Assembly (NCBI RefSeq): GCF_009749395.1
Contig: NZ_WBIR01000015.1
Span: forward strand, 1-64,000
DNA: 64,000 nucleotides
Reading direction: 5' to 3'
DNA from: Agromyces salentinus
GTDB lineage: Bacteria > Actinomycetota > Actinomycetes > Actinomycetales > Microbacteriaceae
The notes beneath the pieces were generated by a model that had not been told where the DNA came from, searched no databases, and was given only the letters and a program-made list of their open reading frames with translations. The translations under genes and the position numbers were made by a program. Positions 52,301 to 60,425 of the stretch are shown here, piece by piece (position 1 is the first letter of the stretch; the number at the start of each line of letters is the position of its first letter).

Positions 52301-53108
52301 TGCCCTCGGCGACCTTCTCGAGCATGCCCGAGAGGCTCGGGAACTCGTGCACCATCTCGCGGGCCCGCTGGCGCACCGCCGGCGTGAGCAGGAGTTCACG
52401 GCTCGGCTCGAGCACGACGCGGTCGACGACCTCGGGCAGCGAGCGCTGATCGGCGACCGAGAACGCCCGGAGCTCCTCGACCTCGTCGCCGAAGAACTCC
52501 ACGCGCACGGCGTGGTCGGCCGTGGGCGGGAACACGTCGAGGATGCCGCCGCGAAGGGCGAACTCCCCTCGACGCGAGACCATGTCGACCCTGGCGTACG
52601 CGAGGTCGACGAGGGTTCGCGAGATGGCGGGCAGGTCGTGGCCGCGCCCGCCCGCGACCAGCTCGATCGGCGGCAGGTCGGTCAGGTTGTCGGCGAGCGG
52701 CTGCAGCGCGGCGCGCACGGAGGCGACGACCACGAGCGGATGCCGCGCGCCCTCCTGCTGCCAGTCGTGCATGCGCCGCAGCGCGTGGAGGCGTCGCCCG
52801 ACGGTCTCGGTCGACGGGCTCAGGCGCTCGTGCGGCAAGGTCTCCCATGCGGGGAACTCGAGCACCTCGACCTGGTCGAGGTAGGGCTCGATGGACGCGC
52901 GCACCTGCTCGCCCTCGCGACTCGTCGCGGTGATGACGAGCAGCGCCGGAGCGAGCCCGGCCTCGGCGCGCCGGGTCAGCAACCCGGCGAGCAACGGTGC
53001 GTCGACGCCCTCGGGCGCGGAGAAGTCGGCGTTCCGCAGGGCCTCGGCCAGCGCGCCGTCGATCGTCGAGGCGCGCGAAAGCGCCGTGTTCAAGCCCTGC
53101 AGGATCAC
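49392..53108 (-). CDS. mfd: Transcription-repair coupling factor Mfd
   Basis: ATP-dependent translocase that removes RNA polymerase stalled at lesions and recruits UvrA. The 1238-residue protein has a UvrB-like N-terminal region (about 1–400), the CarD-like RNAP-interaction domain (LKAGDFVVHQTHGIGRF, about 520), a DEAD-type translocase with Walker A GDVGFGKTE and DEEQ (about 690–850), the RGRVGRGRERAYAYF helicase motif, and the C-terminal autoinhibitory D7 domain. It ends in an Ala/Glu/Pro-rich tail. The GTG is leaderless, with TAGACT 6 bases upstream (53115–53120). Confidence 0.96.
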   Translation of the reverse strand: MILQGLNTALSRASTIDGALAEALRNADFSAPEGVDAPLLAGLLTRRAEAGLAPALLVITATSREGEQVRASIEPYLDQVEVLEFPAWETLPHERLSPSTETVGRRLHALRRMHDWQQEGARHPLVVVASVRAALQPLADNLTDLPPIELVAGGRGHDLPAISRTLVDLAYARVDMVSRRGEFALRGGILDVFPPTADHAVRVEFFGDEVEELRAFSVADQRSLPEVVDRVVLEPSRELLLTPAVRQRAREMVHEFPSLSGMLEKVAEGIPVEGMESLAPALLERLVPFAHYLPLGAAVAVLQPERVTGRAASLAETNREFLGAAWSAATVGADAPIDLAAGDFLTLREFRDATIFSAPGEPDPRRVWWTFSNFDIGDAAAIVAAAGAGAGADLAASVASDYVRVDATAMPTFAGNVEGAVVHAGERLRDGWSLVVASAGHGLVERARDVLSEAGLAARIVDAVPADLEPGVAYLVQAGAARGFEVPEVKIGLVSESEFYGRGAGYDTRRSTKLASRRRNVVDPLQLKAGDFVVHQTHGIGRFVEMVQREVATGARPTGPSRTAGIAQQPKAVREYLVIEYAPSKRGQPGDRLFVPTDQLDLLSRYVGGEAPSLSKMGGSDWAQAKGRARKAVRDIAVELVKLYSARMAAKGHAFGPDTPWQHELEEAFPFVETPDQVQTIDEIKADMERAIPMDRLLAGDVGFGKTEVAVRAAFKAIQDGKQVAMLVPTTLLVKQHLETFTDRFAGFPVHVRALSRFQTDKEARETIAGLADGTVDMVIGTHRILTEKVTFKDVGLVIIDEEQRFGVEHKDALKKLKTNVDILAMSATPIPRSLEMAVTGIREMSTLATPPEDRHPILTYVGPYSEQQVGAAIRREMLREGQVFFVHNRVSSINRVAAQLAELVPEARIAVAHGQLNEHVLEQIVNDFWERKFDVLVSTTIIETGLDISNANTIIIDRADKYGLSQLHQLRGRVGRGRERAYAYFLWDPAKPLSETAHDRLSTIAANNDLGSGMQVALKDLEIRGAGNLLGAEQAGHIAGVGFDLYLRMIGEAVSAFRGDVAEGQTELRLELPIDAHIPEDYVDSERLRLEAYQKLSAASGPAAKDGQIDLVVEELSDRYGTPPDAVENLVAVSRLRRQAQRAGLSDVIATGSKLRIAPANIPDSRRVRLERMYPGAKHFAQNDVILVPFPTPGGEAPGDADLIEWVSRLVANIFPLPEPEPAAAAAGAQPSASEAG

Positions 53109-53114
53109 CGTGCA

Positions 53115-53120
53115 AGTCTA
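53115..53120 (-). promoter_or_regulatory. -10 box of leaderless mfd
   Basis: TAGACT on the minus strand, six bases before the GTG of mfd. Confidence 0.55.
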
Positions 53121-53284
53121 CGCGCGGACGCGGACAGGCCCCCCGCCGGCGGCGAAGTCGCCCGCGCCGGCCGACCCGCGGACGGCGTGAGCGGTCACGC
53201 CGGACGCGCGCGAGGCGCCGGCCGACGCCCCCGTCGGCGGCGCCCGATACGATGGGCGCCGCACCACGCAACTGGAGGAGACCC

Positions 53285-54016
53285 GTGATCACAGCCGCCG
53301 CCGACGGATCCGCGCTCGGAAACCCCGGACCCGCCGGATGGGCCTGGTACGTCGACGACGACCACTGGGCGGCCGGCGGCTGGAAGCACGCGACGAACAA
53401 CCAGGGCGAGCTGCGTGCGGTGCTCGAGCTCTTCCGCGCCACCGCGCACCTCGACGACGACCTGCTCGTGCTCTGCGACAGCCAGTACGTCATCAACTGC
53501 ATCACGAAGTGGATGCAGGGCTGGAAGCGCAAGGGCTGGCGCAAGGCCGACGGCAAGCCGGTGCTGAACGTCGAACTCCTGAAGGAGCTCGACGAGGAGC
53601 TCGCGGGTCGCCGCTACCGATTCGAATGGGTCAAGGGGCATGTCGGCCACGTGATGAACGAGGCCGCCGACATCCGGGCACGCGCGGTCGCCGAGGCCTA
53701 CCGCAGCGGCGGGCCCGTACCCACGGGTCCTGGTTGGGGCGATGCCGACGCGCCGCGGGCATCGGCGGAAGCCGCCCCGGCGGCCGCGGCATCCGACGTC
53801 GTCGAACTGGCGGCCGAGCTCGAGGCGGCATCCGTCATCGATGCGTCGGTGCCGCCCGACGCGACCGACGACGATGCGCTCTTCTCGTTCGAGGATGCGC
53901 CCGACGCCTGGCACCAGCTCACGGTCGAGCTCTCGACCGAGGAGCACGACCGGCTGCTCCAGCTCGCGCGGGCCGCGGGCGTCGCACCCGAGGAGTACCT
54001 GCGCAGCCTGATCTGA
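53285..54016 (+). CDS. Ribonuclease H family protein with C-terminal extension
   Basis: A 243-residue protein. The N-terminal RNase HI fold (about 1–138) has the acidic active-site residues in AAADGSALGNPGPAGW, NNQGELRAVLEL, LCDSQYVINCI and HVMNEAADIRARA. It removes RNA from RNA/DNA hybrids. The remaining 100 residues are unusual: an Ala/Asp-rich linker, then a small helical module (WHQLTVELSTEEHDRLLQLARAAGVAPEEYLRSLI) resembling a ribbon-helix-helix or dimerisation element. The GTG start follows GGAGGAG. Confidence 0.88.
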   Translation: MITAAADGSALGNPGPAGWAWYVDDDHWAAGGWKHATNNQGELRAVLELFRATAHLDDDLLVLCDSQYVINCITKWMQGWKRKGWRKADGKPVLNVELLKELDEELAGRRYRFEWVKGHVGHVMNEAADIRARAVAEAYRSGGPVPTGPGWGDADAPRASAEAAPAAAASDVVELAAELEAASVIDASVPPDATDDDALFSFEDAPDAWHQLTVELSTEEHDRLLQLARAAGVAPEEYLRSLI

Positions 54017-54046
54017 CGCCCGCAGCCCTGCGAGGGCCGAAGGTCA

Positions 54047-54679
54047 TCAGGCGGGCGAGTGGAACCGCTGCTGCGCCGCGACCAGGCCGTCCTCGGCGAT
54101 GGCCTCGACCGCGTCCGCGGCATCCGACACCAGGTTCGGCAGCGTCGCCCGCTCGGTGCCCGAGAAGTCCTTCAGCACGAAGTCCGCGGCGTCCTGGCGG
54201 CCGGGGGGACGCCCGACGCCGACCCGCACGCGCGTGAAGTCGGCATTGTCGGTGGCCTTGAGGATGTCGCGGAGGCCGTTGTGGCCGCCGTGGCCGCCGC
54301 CCGCCTTCAGCCGGACGGTGTCGAACGGGATGTCGAGCTCGTCGTGCACGACGATGAGACGGTCCGGCCCGAGGCCGTAGAACTTCAGCAGCGCCGAGAC
54401 CGGTCCGCCCGAGGTGTTCATGTAGCTGTTCGACTTCGCGATCACGAGCTTCGGCCCGCCGGGGCGGAGGAAGCCCTCGGCGACGCGCGAGGGCGTCTTG
54501 TGGCTCTTGAACGCCGCACCGATGCGCGAGGCCAGCTCATCGGCGACCATCTGGCCGACGTTGTGCCGGTTCGCGGCGTACTGCGCCCCGGGATTGCCGA
54601 GGCCCACGACGAGCCAGGTGTTCGCGGCCACGGTGGGTTCGCCTTTCGAACGGGAGCGGAGGAGGTCGAAGAAGCCCAC
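54047..54679 (-). CDS. pth: Peptidyl-tRNA hydrolase
   Basis: Recycles peptidyl-tRNA released during abortive translation. The 210-residue protein has WLVVGLGNPGAQYAANRHNVGQMV with the catalytic histidine, KSNSYMNTSGGPV, VHDELDIPFDTVRLKAGGGHGGHNGLRDI and the C-terminal GRQDAADFVL. The GTG at 54679 is chosen for its GAGAGGA; a GTG at 54631, closer to the conserved start, would give 194 residues. It is 136 bases downstream of rplY, the common rplY–pth pairing. Confidence 0.94.
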   Translation of the reverse strand: MGFFDLLRSRSKGEPTVAANTWLVVGLGNPGAQYAANRHNVGQMVADELASRIGAAFKSHKTPSRVAEGFLRPGGPKLVIAKSNSYMNTSGGPVSALLKFYGLGPDRLIVVHDELDIPFDTVRLKAGGGHGGHNGLRDILKATDNADFTRVRVGVGRPPGRQDAADFVLKDFSGTERATLPNLVSDAADAVEAIAEDGLVAAQQRFHSPA

Positions 54680-54815
54680 GTGAGCCGGTCCTCTCGAGGC
54701 TGGGTGCGGATGCTGGGACGGAGGTGGGGCACGGAGACGGGAACGGGCCCGCGGCCCGCATCCGAGCGTACCCGGATGCGATGCCGCAGGCCCGATCGGC
54801 GTGCGTGCGCTGCGA

Positions 54816-55448
54816 CTACTCCGCGGCGGCCTCGTCGGCGGGAGCCTCGGCGGCGTCCTCGGCCGTCTCGCCCTCGGCTGCCTCGGCGGCCTCTTCGCCC
54901 AGGTCCACCTTCTGCGGGGTGTGCACGTTGACGACGAGCGAGTCGCCGTCGGTGATGAGCGAGGCGCCCTTGGGCAGCTCGACGTCCTTGGCGTGGATCT
55001 GCGCGCCCTCTTCGAGACCCTCGACCGAGACGACGACGCTCTCGGGGATGTGGGTCGCCTCGACCTCGAGGAGCAGCGTGTGCGAGTCGAGGTCGGCGAT
55101 GGTGCCGGCGGCGGTCTCACCCTCGACGTGCACGGGGATCTCGACCTGAACCTTCTCGCCCTTCTTGATGACGATGAGGTCGAGGTGCTCGATGATCTGG
55201 TGCACGGGGTCCTTCTGGACGTCCTTGACGAGCGCGAGCTGGCTCTTGCCCTCGATCTGGAGGTCGAGCACGGCGTTCGCCTTGCGGATGAGCAGCTGGA
55301 CCTGGTGGCCGGGCAGCGTCACGTGCTGCGGCTCGGTGCCGTGGCCGTAGATGACCGCGGGGATCTTGCCGACGGCGCGGATCTTACGGGCCGCACCCTT
55401 GCCGAACGATTCGCGGACCTCGGTGATGACCTTGTTGTCGTCGTCCAT
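54816..55448 (-). CDS. rplY: 50S ribosomal protein L25/general stress protein Ctc
   Basis: A 5S-rRNA-binding ribosomal protein of the long CTC type, 210 residues. The N-terminal L25 domain (about 5–95, ESFGKGAARKIRAVGKIPAVIYGHG) is followed by the C-terminal TL5 beta domain (VQVEIPVHVEGETAAGTI). A final acidic Ala/Glu tail of about 30 residues is present. The ATG at 55448 has AAAGGAG 5 bases upstream. The region 55449–55627 between this gene and gntK holds its promoter and no gene that I can recognise. Confidence 0.94.
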   Translation of the reverse strand: MDDDNKVITEVRESFGKGAARKIRAVGKIPAVIYGHGTEPQHVTLPGHQVQLLIRKANAVLDLQIEGKSQLALVKDVQKDPVHQIIEHLDLIVIKKGEKVQVEIPVHVEGETAAGTIADLDSHTLLLEVEATHIPESVVVSVEGLEEGAQIHAKDVELPKGASLITDGDSLVVNVHTPQKVDLGEEAAEAAEGETAEDAAEAPADEAAAE

Positions 55449-55627
55449 GATGTCTCCTTTAGCGGGCTCACTCGGCCCAGATCGTGTGTCTGATGTCTTC
55501 AACTCGAACGCGCGGCATGCAAGATGCGCGGATGCGTGAGGAATAGCCGTTGGAGCCAGCTCCCACCGCGTCGATCACGGATGCCCCGTGCGCGATCTCT
55601 CGCGCTGCGGGCCTCCCTCGCCGAAGT

Positions 55628-56128
55628 TCAATCGCCCAGTCTAGCAGCCAACTGCTCGACGATCGTCGCCGTCTGGCCGGCGACGTCGACCACCACGCCC
55701 GGTTCGTCGGGCCCGAGCGGTTCGAGCACGGCGAGCTGGGATTCGAGGAGGCTCGCCGGCATGAAGTGCCCGGTCCGCGCCCCGGTCCGCTCGGTCAGGA
55801 GTTCGACGGTGCCGTGGAGGTGCACGAAATGCGCGGCCGGCGCCTGCGCGAGGATCGCCTCGCGATACGAGCGCTTGAGCGCCGAGCAGGCGATCACGAG
55901 GCCCGCGCCGGTGCGCTGGCCCTCGGCGAGCGCCGCTCCGACGGTCGCCAGCCACGGGCGACGGTCCTCGTCGTCGAGCGGGATGCCCGCGGCCATCTTC
56001 TCGATGTTCGCGAGCGGATGCAGGTCGTCGGCGTCGGCGAACGGGACGCCGAGCTCATGCGCGAGGAGGGCACCGATGGTCGACTTGCCGGATCCTGAGA
56101 CCCCCATGACGACGATGACGGGGTGCAT
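55628..56128 (-). CDS. gntK: Gluconokinase
   Basis: Phosphorylates D-gluconate to 6-phosphogluconate with ATP. The 166-residue protein has the P-loop GVSGSGKS at residues 9–16, then FADADDLHPLANIEKMAAGIPLDDEDRRPWL, ACSALKRSYRE and HFMPASLLESQ, the GntK/IdnK pattern. It is the last gene of the idonate-type operon, 62 bases after idnD. Its product feeds the gnd enzyme at the end of the window. Confidence 0.94.
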   Translation of the reverse strand: MHPVIVVMGVSGSGKSTIGALLAHELGVPFADADDLHPLANIEKMAAGIPLDDEDRRPWLATVGAALAEGQRTGAGLVIACSALKRSYREAILAQAPAAHFVHLHGTVELLTERTGARTGHFMPASLLESQLAVLEPLGPDEPGVVVDVAGQTATIVEQLAARLGD

Positions 56129-56190
56129 CAGGTACTCCTGGGTTCCGGGGGCGTGGGTCGAGCGTACTGCAGCATACCGGTGGGCATCGC

Positions 56191-57246
56191 TCACGGGTCG
56201 CGGCCGTCCGACCCGGCACCCGTGAAGTCGAGCAGCACCTTGGAGGAGACGGATGCGTCGGCGGCGATGCCGAACGCCTCGAGCGCCCGGCCGGCGGGCA
56301 GCACATGCGTGACGATGCCCGACACGTCGAGGCTGCCGTCGGCGAGCGCCGCGATGACGTCGTCGAACTCGTCGGCGAACCGGAACGAACCGACGATCGT
56401 GAGCTCCCGCGTGATCGCGGTCGCCACGGCGGCCGGCACGTCCCCGGCGCGCTGGAGCCCGAGCAGCACGACGGTGCCGCCCCGCCGGGCGGCCTCGATC
56501 GCGCTCGCGAGGCCGGGCACGGTGCCGCTGGACTCGACGACGACGTCGGCGTGCAGCGCGGCGATCGCCGCGGCATCCGTCGCCGGCAGCGTGATCGCCC
56601 CGTGCTGCTCGGCGATGCGCCGAGGCAGCTCGTGCAGGTCGGTGGCGATGACCTCTGCCGCGCCGTGGTGACGCGCGACGGCCACGACGAGCTGGCCGAT
56701 GGGCCCGGCGCCGATGACGAGCACGCGCTTGCCGCGCACGTCGCCCGCCCGTTCGAGGCCGTGCCAGGCGACGGCGGCGGGCTCGGCGAGCGCCGCGACC
56801 TCGAGGGGCAGCCCGTCGGGCACGGCGTGCAGGAGGCGGGTCGGCAGTGCGACGCGCGTGGCGAAGCCGCCCTGGGTGTGCGGGAGGTGCAGGGCGGAGC
56901 CGAGGTAGCTCGACGCCGGTGCGAGGTTCGGGCGGCCGGCCGGCCACGGCGTGCTGCCGTCGCCGAGCGGCGTGAGCGGGTGCACCGCGACCCGGGCGCC
57001 GACCGTCGGCCCGCTCCCGTCGGCGGCCGCACGCACGACGGTGCCCGCGATCTCGTGCCCGAGCACCATGGGCTCGCGCAGCACCGAGGCGCCCGCTGCG
57101 CCGTGCCTCCAGTAGTGCAGGTCGGAGCCGCACACGCCGCCGAACGCGATCTCGAGCACGGCTTCGTCGGGTCGGGGTGCTGGTTCGGGCAGCGCTTCGA
57201 CGCGCAGGTCGTCGGCCGCATGGGCGACGACGCCGAGGTTCGGCAT
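56191..57246 (-). CDS. idnD: L-idonate 5-dehydrogenase-like medium-chain dehydrogenase
   Basis: A 351-residue MDR-family enzyme, best read as L-idonate 5-dehydrogenase (idonate to 5-ketogluconate). The catalytic zinc residues are present (FGGVCGSDLHYW; VLGHEIAG), the NAD motif is VLVIGAGPIGQLVVAVA, and GSALHLPHTQGGFATRV matches idonate dehydrogenases. The four cysteines that bind structural zinc in this family are absent: the segment TPLGDGSTPWPAGRPNLAPAS carries none. Neighbours idnO-like SDR and gntK support the assignment. Confidence 0.83.
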   Translation of the reverse strand: MPNLGVVAHAADDLRVEALPEPAPRPDEAVLEIAFGGVCGSDLHYWRHGAAGASVLREPMVLGHEIAGTVVRAAADGSGPTVGARVAVHPLTPLGDGSTPWPAGRPNLAPASSYLGSALHLPHTQGGFATRVALPTRLLHAVPDGLPLEVAALAEPAAVAWHGLERAGDVRGKRVLVIGAGPIGQLVVAVARHHGAAEVIATDLHELPRRIAEQHGAITLPATDAAAIAALHADVVVESSGTVPGLASAIEAARRGGTVVLLGLQRAGDVPAAVATAITRELTIVGSFRFADEFDDVIAALADGSLDVSGIVTHVLPAGRALEAFGIAADASVSSKVLLDFTGAGSDGRDP

Positions 57247-57282
57247 GGGTCCTCCGGAGAACTCGATGGAGCTGAAGTGCGG

Positions 57283-58014
57283 CTAGCGGGTCGGCGTCAC
57301 GAGTCGGATGCCGGCGACCTCGACCTCGACGAGCGCGCCGGGGTCGATCGGCGCCTGCGAGGTCGGGGCGCCCGTCATCACGACGTCGCCGGGGCCGAGC
57401 GTCGTCCACGCCGCGAGGTACGCGAGGCACTCGCGCGGCGAGGCCGGCAGCGCACGACTGCTCGTCGAGCCGGCCGGCACGCCGTCGATGCGGAGTTCGA
57501 GGGACACGTCGTCGAGGCCGGCATCCCTGTCGATCACGGGACCGAGGGGCGTGTACCCCTCCCCCGCCTTCGACTCGAAGTTGCGCGGGTCGCCCGCGGC
57601 CCGGTCGGGACTCGAGAGGTCGTTCACCGCGGTCACGCCGAGCACGTACTCGTGGGCGTTCGCCGCCGTGAGCCCGGTCGTCTCGCGTCCGATCACGATC
57701 GCGATCTCGCCCTCGGCGACGGTCACGCCAGCGTCGCGGCGGAGCGTCACGGGCACGCCGGATGCCACGACCGAGCGCGGGCTCTTCAGCCACGCCTGCA
57801 CGGGCGAGTGGTGCTCCGGGCCGTTCTGGGCGATGCCCACGACGACGCGCGGCTCGCAGGGAGGGAGGAGCTCGCCGAGGAGAGGGGGCCCGGCGTCGAC
57901 CGGATCCCTCCCCTCGGCGAACGCGGGATACGGGTCCTCGATCGGCACCCAGCCGTCGACGGATTCCCGCACGTGCACCGGTCCGGCCGGCGTGGCGATC
58001 CTGGCGATGCGCAT
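57283..58014 (-). CDS. Fumarylacetoacetate hydrolase family protein
   Basis: A 243-residue FAH-superfamily protein. Conserved blocks include GIAQNGPEHH, LKSPRSVVASG, GEIAIVIGR, YVLGVTAVNDLSSPD and the metal/substrate segment PRNFESKAGEGYTPLGPVI. FAH-fold enzymes hydrolyse or decarboxylate 2-oxo acids. In this operon it may act on a keto-sugar acid or its lactone-derived product; no idonate-pathway role for it is established. Its ATG overlaps the SDR stop (TGATG). Confidence 0.83.
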   Translation of the reverse strand: MRIARIATPAGPVHVRESVDGWVPIEDPYPAFAEGRDPVDAGPPLLGELLPPCEPRVVVGIAQNGPEHHSPVQAWLKSPRSVVASGVPVTLRRDAGVTVAEGEIAIVIGRETTGLTAANAHEYVLGVTAVNDLSSPDRAAGDPRNFESKAGEGYTPLGPVIDRDAGLDDVSLELRIDGVPAGSTSSRALPASPRECLAYLAAWTTLGPGDVVMTGAPTSQAPIDPGALVEVEVAGIRLVTPTR

Positions 58015-58787
58015 CAGACCACCGCCGTCATGCCGCCGTCGACGTAGATCGTCTGGCCGTTCACGAAGTCGCTCGCGCCGCTCGCGAGGAAGACGAGCGC
58101 GCCGACGAGGTCGTCGACCTCGCCCCAGCGGCCCGCTGGGGTCCGACCGCGCACCCACGCCGAGAAGCCCTCGTCGGCGACGAGCGCCTGCGTGAGCTCG
58201 GTGGCGAAGTACCCGGGGGCGATCGCGTTGGCCTGCACGCCGTGCGGCGCGAGGTCGGCGCAGAGCCCCTTGGTGAGCATGACGATCGCGCCCTTGGTCG
58301 CCGCATACGGCGCGATCGAGGGGCGGGCGAGCTGCGACTGCACGCTCCCGATCTGGATGAGCTTGCCCGAGCCGCGTTCGATCATGCCGCGAGCGACCCG
58401 GCGCGAGAGGTGGAACGCGCTCGACAGGTTCGTCTCGACGAGCTCGTGCCAGTCCGCGTCGGTGAACTCGGCGATGGGCGCTCGGCGCTGGATGCCCGCG
58501 TTGTTGACGAGGATGTCCGGGGTGCCGAACTCCGCCTCGAGGGCGGCGATGCCCGCGTCGACCGCCGCGGCATCCGTCACGTCGAAGACCGCGCTGACGG
58601 TGCGTGCACCGGTCGCCTCCGAGATCTCGTCGGCCGCGCGCGCGGCCTTGCCGGCGTCGCGACCGTGCACGGCGACCGTCGCTCCCGCCGCCGCGAGGCC
58701 CCCGGCGAGCGCGCGCCCGATGCCCTGGCTCGACCCGGTGACGAGCGCCGTGCGCCCGGTGAGGTCGAAGGCGGCGAGCCCCGTCAC
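58014..58787 (-). CDS. idnO: Gluconate 5-dehydrogenase-like SDR (5-ketogluconate reductase)
   Basis: A classical short-chain dehydrogenase of 257 residues with TGSSQGIGRALA, NNAGIQRRAP, the catalytic S and Y-x-x-x-K in GSVQSQLARPSIAPYAATKGA, and the C-terminal GQTIYVDGGMTAVV. The internal NNAGIQRR and SVQSQLARP blocks are typical of gluconate 5-dehydrogenase (IdnO/Gno). It would reduce 5-ketogluconate to D-gluconate. The GTG overlaps the MFS stop; a GTG one codon upstream is equally possible. Confidence 0.85.
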   Translation of the reverse strand: MTGLAAFDLTGRTALVTGSSQGIGRALAGGLAAAGATVAVHGRDAGKAARAADEISEATGARTVSAVFDVTDAAAVDAGIAALEAEFGTPDILVNNAGIQRRAPIAEFTDADWHELVETNLSSAFHLSRRVARGMIERGSGKLIQIGSVQSQLARPSIAPYAATKGAIVMLTKGLCADLAPHGVQANAIAPGYFATELTQALVADEGFSAWVRGRTPAGRWGEVDDLVGALVFLASGASDFVNGQTIYVDGGMTAVV

Positions 58788-60196
58788 CACTGGATGGTCC
58801 GGATGGAGAGGGTGCTCGCGTCGACGTCCTCGCCCGATTCGGCGCTCGAGACCTTGATCGCATCGTCGGTGCGGGTGAGGTCGCGGCGCAGCGTCTCGGG
58901 CACGAGGAAGGTCGACGCGGTCGTGATGAGGGCGAGCACGACCATGTAGATCGCGAGCAGCACCCAGTTGCCGTCGCTGACGGCGATGAGGTAGGCGCCG
59001 AGCACGCCGGCCAGGCCGCCCGCGAGCACCGCGGAGATCTCGCGGGCCATGGCGACGCCGAGGTAGCGGTGGCGGTTGCCGAAGAGCTCGGGCAGCATCG
59101 CGCACTGCGGGCCGAGCATGGTGTTCACGGCCACGCCGATGCCGACCGCGACGGCGGCGATCGCGATGGGATAGCTGCCGAGCGAGATGAGCCACCAGGC
59201 GGGCACCGCGTAGAGCAGCATGAACACGGCGCCGAAGCGGTACACGGTGCGCCGGCCGACGCGGTCGGAGATCGCACCCGTGAGCGGCACCGTGAAGATG
59301 CCGAGGAGCGAGCCGAACGTGACGCCCCAGGTGAGGAGGCTCTTGTCGGCCTCGGGGCCGACGACCGACACGAAGAAGGCGAGCGCGAGCGCCTGGAACA
59401 TGTAGGAGCCGCCGTTCTCGGCCATGCGCAGGCCGATGCCGACGATGACGCCGGGCAGGCCCTTCGTGAAGATCTCCTTGACGGGCTTCTCGGCGATCTG
59501 CTCGTGCTTCTCGAGCTCGACGAACGTCGGCGTCTCCTTCAGGCGCATGCGGATGAAGAGCGCGACGAGGATCAGCAGGAACGAGGCGAGGAACGGCACG
59601 CGCCAGCCCCAGCTGAACAGCGCCTCCTCCGGGAGCAGCGTGATGAGGCTGAATACGAGCGCGGCGAGCAGGGTGCCCGCCTGGATGCCGATGAACGGCA
59701 GCGAGGAGAAGAAGCCGCGGCGACGCACGGGGGCGTACTCGGCCATCAGGACGGTCGAGCCGGCCTGTTCGGCACCCGCTCCGAACCCCTGCAGCAGGCG
59801 CATCGTGACGAGCAGGATCGGCGCCCAGATGCCGATGGCCTCGTAGGTCGGCAGCAGGCCGATCGCGGTCGAGGCGCCGCCCATGAGCATGATCGTGACG
59901 ACGAGCACCCACTTGCGGCCGAGCCGATCGCCGAGGCGCCCGAAGAAGAGGCCGCCGAACGGGCGGGCGAGGAAGCCGACGCCGTAGGTGGCGAACGCGG
60001 CGACGGTGGCCATGGCCGGATCATCCTGCGGGAAGAAGAGCACGTTGAAGATCAGGGCCGTCGAGAGACCGTACAGCGCGAAGTCGAAGTACTCCAGCGC
60101 GCTGCCGATGCTCGAGGCGTACGTGGCGCGCTTGAGGTTGGCGGCGTACTCGGGGTCGTCGTTCACCGCGGTGGGACTGGGGGCTGTACCGGTCAT
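58784..60196 (-). CDS. MHS-type MFS transporter
   Basis: A 470-residue metabolite:H+ symporter of the MHS branch (SSIGSALEYFDFALYGLSTALIF; GGLFFGRLGDRLGRKWVL; GAGAEQAGSTVLMAEYAPVRRRGFFSS), with 12 spans. It would import an acidic sugar such as idonate, ketogluconate or gluconate. The ATG at 60196 has AAAGGAGA 7 bases upstream. It is the first gene of the operon; its promoter (TTGAAC-N17-TACAGT) overlaps an operator-like site. Confidence 0.89.
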   Translation of the reverse strand: MTGTAPSPTAVNDDPEYAANLKRATYASSIGSALEYFDFALYGLSTALIFNVLFFPQDDPAMATVAAFATYGVGFLARPFGGLFFGRLGDRLGRKWVLVVTIMLMGGASTAIGLLPTYEAIGIWAPILLVTMRLLQGFGAGAEQAGSTVLMAEYAPVRRRGFFSSLPFIGIQAGTLLAALVFSLITLLPEEALFSWGWRVPFLASFLLILVALFIRMRLKETPTFVELEKHEQIAEKPVKEIFTKGLPGVIVGIGLRMAENGGSYMFQALALAFFVSVVGPEADKSLLTWGVTFGSLLGIFTVPLTGAISDRVGRRTVYRFGAVFMLLYAVPAWWLISLGSYPIAIAAVAVGIGVAVNTMLGPQCAMLPELFGNRHRYLGVAMAREISAVLAGGLAGVLGAYLIAVSDGNWVLLAIYMVVLALITTASTFLVPETLRRDLTRTDDAIKVSSAESGEDVDASTLSIRTIQW

Positions 60197-60240
60197 GTGC
60201 CATCTCCTTTGATCGGCTCGCACGAGTCGCGATGACGGCC

Positions 60241-60269
60241 ACTGTACCAACGTGTTGTACGCAGTTCAA
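60241..60269 (-). promoter_or_regulatory. Promoter of the idonate/gluconate operon
   Basis: Minus strand: -35 TTGAAC (60264–60269) and -10 TACAGT (60241–60246) with an exact 17-base spacer, 45 bases before the MFS ATG. The operator-like site overlaps the -35 and spacer, consistent with repression. Confidence 0.65.
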
Positions 60270-60270
60270 C
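60248..60270 (-). promoter_or_regulatory. Operator-like site 1 (probable IclR target)
   Basis: GTTGAAC-TGC-GTACAACA-C-GTTG on the minus strand. A near-identical 23-base site lies at 62434–62456 in the other control region of the cluster. The IclR protein encoded between the two is the obvious binder. Confidence 0.65.
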
Positions 60271-60425
60271 CCTTTGGCCCGCATCCGAGCGATCGGATGT
60301 CGCGTCGCGCACGCATCCGGCGACGGAGCCGCCCGGCGGCATGGCGAAGCGTCGCGCAGGCGTGACGAATGAGGCGGTGGCCGTGGCTGTGGCACGATGC
60401 GATGGAGATGCCGGCCGGCGCGAAG

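Noticed and set aside
49290..53288. 1332-codon plus-strand frame opposite mfd
   Set aside because: It is the antisense of a highly conserved essential gene, with a shadow-type amino acid composition.
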